Below, piece after piece: positions 63,801 through 64,000 of a DNA stretch of 64,000 nt. The stretch is taken from the NCBI GenBank assembly GCA_963978905.1, contig OZ022256.1, positions 57,252,646 through 57,316,645 on the forward strand. Direction: 5' to 3'. The stretch's first letter is position 1, and the number at the start of each line of letters is the position of its first letter. This DNA comes from Trichostrongylus colubriformis. Lineage: Eukaryota > Nematoda > Chromadorea > Rhabditida > Trichostrongylidae. Below the pieces are notes generated by a model. It searched no databases and was not told the DNA's origin. It saw only the letters and a program-made list of their open reading frames with translations. A program made the translations under genes and the position numbers.

Positions 63801-64000
63801 TATTTTGATTCCACATCGATTCAACGTGACATCCTTTTCAGGTTCTTATCAGCGCCTGATCACGATACCACCTTCGAGATCCTTCTCACAAGAGCTGTTG
63901 ATCACTGAACATGTGAACTTTCTGCCGTCGCCTGATTCGGCTCCATCAGCACATGTCACCCCAATATCCATTGACGACTACTTAACAGCGCAGGAAGTAG
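36754..64000 (+). CDS. Two-pore-domain (TWK/K2P) potassium channel subunit, 14-exon model, 3' end beyond window
   Basis: This gene encodes a plasma-membrane background K+ channel subunit; K2P subunits dimerise so that four pore loops form one filter. The joined exons give about 514 residues. M1 lies in the exon at 45017, an extracellular cap with a conserved Cys at 50221-50382, the first filter TTIGYGN spans the junction 51993/52046, and M2 follows. A basic then acidic cytoplasmic loop precedes M3 (exon 56038). The second filter TTIGLGD is in exon 58177, M4 in exon 58316 with the motif LHYFGRK after it, then a long C-terminal tail. All internal junctions are GT-AG and keep phase. Introns range from 52 bp to about 5 kb and carry many transposons. 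The filters and overall plan make the family call secure; the paralogue within the large nematode TWK family is not resolved. The first exon, the 30-nt microexon and the last exon are inferred. The gene runs off the right edge. Confidence 0.93.
38532..38868. mobile_element. Palindromic MITE E, copy 1
   Basis: Left end AAAGGCACATTCAGCAATAA, right end ccttattc-type inverted partner ending agccttt. Inner landmarks gagctccctcattggtcaac and gggtggcgttggagtgg are mirrored. About 337 bp. Confidence 0.8.
39770..39943. mobile_element. Palindromic MITE A, diverged right half
   Basis: Mirrored landmarks are present: gtttctcagccggatagttg, tgtatgtggcccgtagtttg, aaaaactcaaatttctatga, gcgattccttct. A possible left end (aaggcaatcgtccacggtaa) lies at 39474. 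Confidence 0.55.
41437..41466 (+). CDS. TWK channel candidate 30-nt microexon
   Basis: A pyrimidine-rich tract ends in attattcag, followed by ten codons (RRSNDREGSA) and the consensus donor gtgagt. Both ends are phase 0, so it fits between exon 1 and the M1 exon without disturbing the frame. The residues would lengthen the cytoplasmic N-terminus and include Arg, Ser and acidic positions. It may be alternative or absent; the evidence is only splice-site quality and phase. Confidence 0.4.
42321..42366 (+). repeat. Tandem duplication, 23-bp unit twice
   Basis: aatggttaatcgtgaagtat and aat are repeated once with one or two changes. Confidence 0.9.
42560..42730 (-). repeat. SINE family 2, diverged copy
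   Basis: tggatgcgatttgaccaatg, tccatccggaggaatggaag and a gatt-cct-type B-box remnant match copy 2. Confidence 0.5.
43690..43841. mobile_element. Palindromic MITE A, right-half fragment
   Basis: tatctcagcaggattcttg, tgcggcagcaaacacataca, then acgtggatgattcctt form the right terminus. Confidence 0.6.
43861..43934 (+). repeat. Tandem duplication, 37-bp unit twice
   Basis: aatcatgagaagtaaaaagg followed by aaaagcaaaatgatgta is repeated directly with four differences. Confidence 0.9.
45017..45127 (+). CDS. TWK channel exon with transmembrane segment M1
   Basis: The acceptor atcattccag precedes 37 codons, starting LAPYAIHLAMVIAVAVYVI, which form a classical hydrophobic M1 helix, then AGAFAIREIEAIP. 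The donor is GAG|gtttgc, phase 0. The position before the cap exon matches the K2P plan. An open frame continues upstream to an ATG at 44969, so a variant starting here cannot be excluded, but that stretch reads like a polypyrimidine intron end. Confidence 0.85.
45212..45257 (+). CDS. TWK channel exon, M1 to cap linker
   Basis: An 84-bp intron ends in ccctttcag. The exon reads TTRPKRENHEIRHSS and leaves one nucleotide at the donor gtaggt. Joined to the next exon it completes a Ser codon in frame. This is the basic stretch that follows M1 in nematode TWK proteins. Confidence 0.75.
45800..46000 (-). pseudogene. Second mariner transposase C-terminal remnant, minus strand
   Basis: On the minus strand the frame reads YKELGGEALICPP, stop, SSDLTLTDLHFTNHLDSS, later KHEDLESIFHDS. 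This is the mariner C-terminal region (PPYSPDL, TDxHF, HLDSF, EDLE) with a stop in place of the Tyr of PYSPDL. It sits in the 45258-50220 channel intron and is dead. Confidence 0.8.
46485..46703 (+). CDS. Unplaced open exon-like segment
   Basis: A polypyrimidine tract with tcgaatttag is followed by 72 open codons to TGA at 46701. Part of it reads NPCELPPTLLDILTPYKEAM, then KKQLEAAYGKEG, which looks protein-like in composition. I do not recognise the family. It lies in a channel intron on the same strand, and the channel does not need it for phase. It could be the terminal exon of a nested gene, a decayed fragment, or chance. Confidence 0.25.
   Translation: MYLVKERNQLGFSLLSDINCGGKVPINPCELPPTLLDILTPYKEAMKGNKKQLEAAYGKEGHIQCGNELHTH
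46955..47189 (-). repeat. tRNA-derived SINE-like family 1, copy 1
   Basis: On the minus strand a tRNA-like head has an A-box-like TGGTGTAATGG and a B box GGTTCGAGTCTC, followed by a body with ggcgaaaatcagcagctatc. Head and body recur elsewhere together, so this is a retroposon-type repeat rather than a working tRNA gene. It lies in a channel intron. Confidence 0.75.
47480..47575 (+). repeat. SINE family 2, internally deleted copy
   Basis: atggtgtggtgacaagtggc and the final caccacgattctaaacagaa match the two ends of the family, with the middle missing. Confidence 0.5.
47676..47996 (-). CDS. Unrecognised 106-codon frame inside a channel intron
   Basis: A minus-strand ATG at 47996 opens 106 codons (KREEEKNPFGTPTGMEK, later RFLHRLRMERKCALGNMKNG). 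The composition is balanced and Lys/Arg-rich. No transmembrane segment, signal peptide or known motif is seen. An ATTAAA lies about 30 bp after the stop. A processed gene copy, a nested small gene or a chance frame are all possible. Confidence 0.25.
   Translation of the reverse strand: MVVAVPSSVLLKSSRGNLSKKREEEKNPFGTPTGMEKPYITPNRDLSINNANVSARFLHRLRMERKCALGNMKNGTLAFEGLLEKMGIRKSHGKEVIDPQSLQFFL
48595..48840 (+). repeat. Dispersed repeat H, copy 2
   Basis: tataaaaagttgcacatgta, atatttttgccgaagccc, cttaggtaaaaataatgtcc, atttcaatagcacc. A third piece is at 35990-36110. It lies in a channel intron. Confidence 0.6.
49240..49362 (-). repeat. tRNA-derived SINE-like family 1, copy 2
   Basis: The minus strand reads a head with TAGTGTAATGGATTAGCACA and B box GGTTCGAATCC, then ctcagcatact. 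The head matches copy 1 at about 80%. The ggcgaaaatcagc body is missing. Confidence 0.75.
49644..49975. mobile_element. Palindromic MITE E, copy 2
   Basis: AAAGGCACATTCCGCGATAA at the left and tatcgcgaaatgtgccttt at the right pair over at least 33 bp. The middle carries mirrored ctccgacgccacccat and gtgggtggcgtcggag. About 332 bp, non-coding, in a channel intron. Confidence 0.88.
50110..50155. other. Compact hairpin 65 bp before the channel cap exon
   Basis: ACGCTTGACCAACTC and GAGTTGGTCAAGCGT are perfect 15-bp partners, with a second short stem AGTAG/CTACT and loop TGGA inside. It could affect splicing of the next exon, which is inference. Confidence 0.7.
50221..50382 (+). CDS. TWK channel exon, extracellular cap
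   Basis: The acceptor is gaatttttcag. In the frame set by the previous exon it reads NRTRKCVLAALQRLG, then a Cys, HLDSTHLSWLDECYRHED. The amphipathic helices and Cys are those of the K2P extracellular cap that lies between M1 and the first pore helix. The donor is gtaact, phase 1. Other frames of this exon contain stops or do not join. Confidence 0.88.
50563..50872. repeat. Repeat C, copy 3, with repeat D inserted
   Basis: Left end cgccgtcagactccacgatt and right end cgcgaagtctgacggcggtc are inverted partners. The middle 50645-50805 matches repeat D in reverse orientation, so this copy is composite. Confidence 0.75.
50645..50805 (-). repeat. GC-rich dispersed repeat D, copy 3, inside repeat C
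   Basis: Read on the minus strand: gtcgtggctgcgtctctctg and related blocks. It separates the two arms of repeat C copy 3. Confidence 0.6.
51886..51993 (+). CDS. TWK channel exon, first pore helix
   Basis: The acceptor is caatttag. The exon reads a Lys/Asp-rich linker, then YDYWTLMDSVLFCYTVITTI, the pore helix and start of the first selectivity filter. It stops one base into the filter Gly codon at the donor gtgagt. The split inside the TTIG codon is completed by the next exon. Confidence 0.96.
52046..52205 (+). CDS. TWK channel exon, first filter GYGN and M2
   Basis: After a 52-bp intron the frame continues with GYGNVAPRTFNGRIF, completing filter TTIGYGN, then M2 (VILYGLIGVPFTMLAIANLG). It ends KFLATVLKSWTRPFVKCA with donor gtatgg in phase 2. 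The short intron is typical of nematodes. Confidence 0.96.
52377..52464 (+). CDS. TWK channel exon, basic M2-M3 loop
   Basis: The acceptor is caagtttttag. The exon is strongly basic (RRLRRRLCKPKYTTREKQ, then LMERESRKSVK) and lies directly after M2 on the cytoplasmic side. The donor is read as AAA|gtcagt, phase 0, which fits the next exon. A weaker donor exists seven bases upstream. Confidence 0.85.
52872..53219 (-). pseudogene. Transposase C-terminal remnant (DDE superfamily), minus copy
   Basis: The frame contains DFVTFDEWPPTAPDLSPPDI then VWRSSSLRHARN, matching the W-P-x-x-SPDLNPxD-xxW block of Tc1/mariner-like transposases, and continues with a helical Glu/Lys-rich end. The catalytic N-terminal two thirds are missing. 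Confidence 0.75.
53236..53410 (+). pseudogene. Transposase C-terminal remnant, inverted second copy
   Basis: A plus frame (EEAWDELDEDYPFATVKAF, then RLRACVKENGDRS) repeats the last third of the minus copy at 52872-53056 in the opposite orientation. The two copies face away from a spacer of about 160 bp. This is an inverted duplication inside one element. Confidence 0.75.
53455..53940 (-). repeat. Dispersed repeat R, copy 2, inside the Tc1-type element
   Basis: Read on the minus strand this matches 7643-8125, including ggcgaaatccc, an AC-rich middle and the actaggcatctcggctttcat type end. Stop-rich, with no coding capacity seen. It is inserted between the second transposase fragment and the right end. 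Confidence 0.7.
54780..55372. mobile_element. Palindromic MITE A remains interrupted by repeat D
   Basis: A left-arm part (catatttatgtcatatttgc to about 54905) and a right terminus (atgaaagattcctttaa, near 55372) flank a GC-rich block that belongs to another repeat. Intermediate sequence is too diverged to assign. Confidence 0.45.
55035..55245 (+). repeat. GC-rich dispersed repeat D, copy 2
   Basis: gccggcggcagggcgtggct through gctgcctgtgaacgcagcca and a ggtgagtatgaccgcggc end. It lies within MITE A remains. Confidence 0.75.
56038..56202 (+). CDS. TWK channel exon, acidic loop and M3
   Basis: The acceptor is gtgtttttag. The first 27 residues are dominated by Asp, Glu and Ser (DEDGSSDTDDELDEEEDATS), a cytoplasmic acidic patch following the basic one. 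M3 follows (IVLFVSFVIYIVIGSLAIAA) and ends YEPNMGVFE at donor gtatcg, phase 0. The clustered Ser/Thr beside acidic residues resembles casein-kinase-2-type sites, which is inference. Confidence 0.93.
56319..56946. mobile_element. Mariner-type MITE B, copy 3, split by a nested MITE A
   Basis: The left half (gggttgctgcataacttatg to tgcaaatcg) and the right half (attattcgggagcgttttca to attatgcaccaacc) together match copy 1. A complete MITE A of about 418 bp sits between them. Confidence 0.85.
56400..56817. mobile_element. Palindromic MITE A nested in MITE B
   Basis: Ends agcaaccgtccatggaaaaa and the inverted gtggatgattcct. It shares gggccgcatgcaaaactgca, the ggcctctgagtaaa block and the mirrored halves with the 30046 copy. 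It interrupts an older MITE B, so it inserted later. Confidence 0.88.
57140..57320. repeat. CGCAAAATCG palindromic repeat C, copy 4
   Basis: gcgattttgcggcgtcgcat on the left; a run of cgcaaaa units and cgcgaagtctggcggtagcc on the right. Confidence 0.8.
57419..57604 (-). pseudogene. Protein-like C-terminal fragment interrupted by a palindromic element
   Basis: On the minus strand about 60 codons ending at TGA read PCEFLKSFLKLSDKDVV, then NCDEVLMQLNVDIKRENILV and a Pro-rich end. The composition is gene-like but the family is not recognised. Its upstream side abuts a 240-bp palindromic element at 57605, which may have split it. No downstream polyadenylation signal is visible. Confidence 0.3.
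57605..57842. mobile_element. Small palindromic element of 238 bp
   Basis: GGGTGTGTGCAGATATGACA at 57605 and its partner ending at 57842 pair over 29 bp with one mismatch. The GC-rich middle is only partly mirrored. It lies in a channel intron. Confidence 0.75.
58177..58251 (+). CDS. TWK channel exon, second filter GLGD
   Basis: The acceptor gattcag precedes AIYFNFVTLTTIGLGDLVP, the second pore helix and selectivity filter. Filter 2 is GLGD, against GYGN in filter 1, the usual K2P asymmetry. The donor is CTG|gtaaat, phase 0. Confidence 0.96.
58316..58461 (+). CDS. TWK channel exon, M4 and proximal C-tail
   Basis: After a 64-bp intron ending atttctcag the frame gives VITLVYCTVGLALTTIAIEI, the M4 helix, then AADTLKKLHYFGRKMENVAN and VWFGGKK. 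The LHYFGRK stretch directly after M4 is a strong signature of nematode TWK subunits. The donor is AA|gtcagt in phase 2. Confidence 0.95.
59562..59697 (+). CDS. TWK channel exon, C-terminal tail 1
   Basis: The acceptor is agcttacag. Using the two carried bases, the frame reads KISMKALVKNLGDQFNVP, then IDEIDTLNLEQFVDNAIKV, and ends LATLR at donor gtgagt, phase 0. This mixed-charge tail is cytoplasmic. The fit of carried phase and open frame for 45 codons supports it. Confidence 0.9.
59745..59867 (+). CDS. Possible alternative terminal exon of the TWK channel
   Basis: A 47-bp intron from the 59698 donor could end at aaacgatcag, giving LKDVHEEAPQMNEG and about 41 codons to TAA at 59865. The phase fits. 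It competes with the exon at 60784, which is acidic and open and so the better candidate for the main form. No polyadenylation signal is seen just downstream. Confidence 0.2.
   Translation, partial: LKDVHEEAPQMNEGNCTFGNLVLKTFLASILTVPFLSSST
60364..60484. other. Long hairpin in a channel intron
   Basis: The left arm 60364-60416 (cacgcactctcatttgatcg, cgtgctatttt, ctccgcaacgct) pairs with the right arm 60436-60484 with few mismatches. The loop is about 19 nt. It may be a tiny MITE or a structured RNA element. Confidence 0.7.
60784..60883 (+). CDS. TWK channel exon, C-terminal tail 2
   Basis: The acceptor ccattctag precedes VDKTWMKSNYWQAIESGTMH then YVDDDDLVTLQSN. It starts in phase 0, matching the LATLR exon, and leaves one base at donor gtaatt. 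Without splicing the frame stops at a TAA at 60904-60906, which supports splicing here. Confidence 0.8.
62128..62190. mobile_element. Mariner-type MITE B, right-end fragment
   Basis: aaaaactgcattaactttgc followed by accgacccatta is a diverged right end. The left end is not found. Confidence 0.55.
63842..64000 (+). CDS. TWK channel exon, C-terminal tail 3, cut by window edge
   Basis: The acceptor catccttttcag precedes a frame that needs one carried base, exactly what the previous exon leaves. It reads SYQRLITIPPSRSFSQELL, ITEHVNFLPSPDSAP, then VTPISIDDYLTAQEV, with no stop to the last base. Ser/Pro content suits a regulated cytoplasmic tail. A 3-kb intron separates it from the previous exon, so it could instead belong to the next gene, but phase agreement favours the channel. 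Confidence 0.6.

Overview
The window looks like a gene-poor stretch of nuclear DNA from a nematode, most likely a strongylid (hookworm-type) worm. The reasons are GT-AG introns ranging from about 50 bp to nearly 5 kb, AT-rich non-coding DNA, a nematode TWK-type potassium channel, and a dense load of small palindromic DNA transposons, mariner remnants and tRNA-derived SINE-like repeats. The species call is inference; no rRNA, functional tRNA, operon, CRISPR or bacterial feature is seen.

One multi-exon gene can be assembled with confidence. It is a two-pore-domain (K2P/TWK) potassium channel subunit on the + strand, from a probable start codon at 36754 to the right edge of the window, where it is cut. 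Fourteen exons (eleven strong, three tentative) join in phase and give about 514 residues: a short N-terminus, M1, an extracellular cap with a conserved Cys, first filter GYGN, M2, an Asp/Glu-rich cytoplasmic loop, M3, second filter GLGD, M4 and a long C-terminal tail. The introns are filled with mobile elements.

Positions 1-36700 hold no gene I can defend. They contain decayed mariner DNA (4300-5815), two tRNA-derived SINE-like families, a 1377-bp almost perfect foldback element with TA flanks and evenly spaced small hairpins (18540-19916), many copies of a roughly 420-bp palindromic MITE, mariner-type MITEs, other dispersed repeats and a pre-miRNA-like hairpin (28895-28975).

Positions 36700-64000 hold the channel gene and, in its introns, a complete-ended Tc1/mariner-type element with an inverted-duplicated transposase remnant (52770-54051), nested MITEs (56319-56946), minus-strand mariner remains near 45900, SINE-like copies at 47.0 and 49.3 kb, and a few short unplaced open frames that may be exon fragments. 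The most noteworthy material is the foldback element, the SINE-like families, the nested insertions that give a relative age order, and the architecture of the channel gene.
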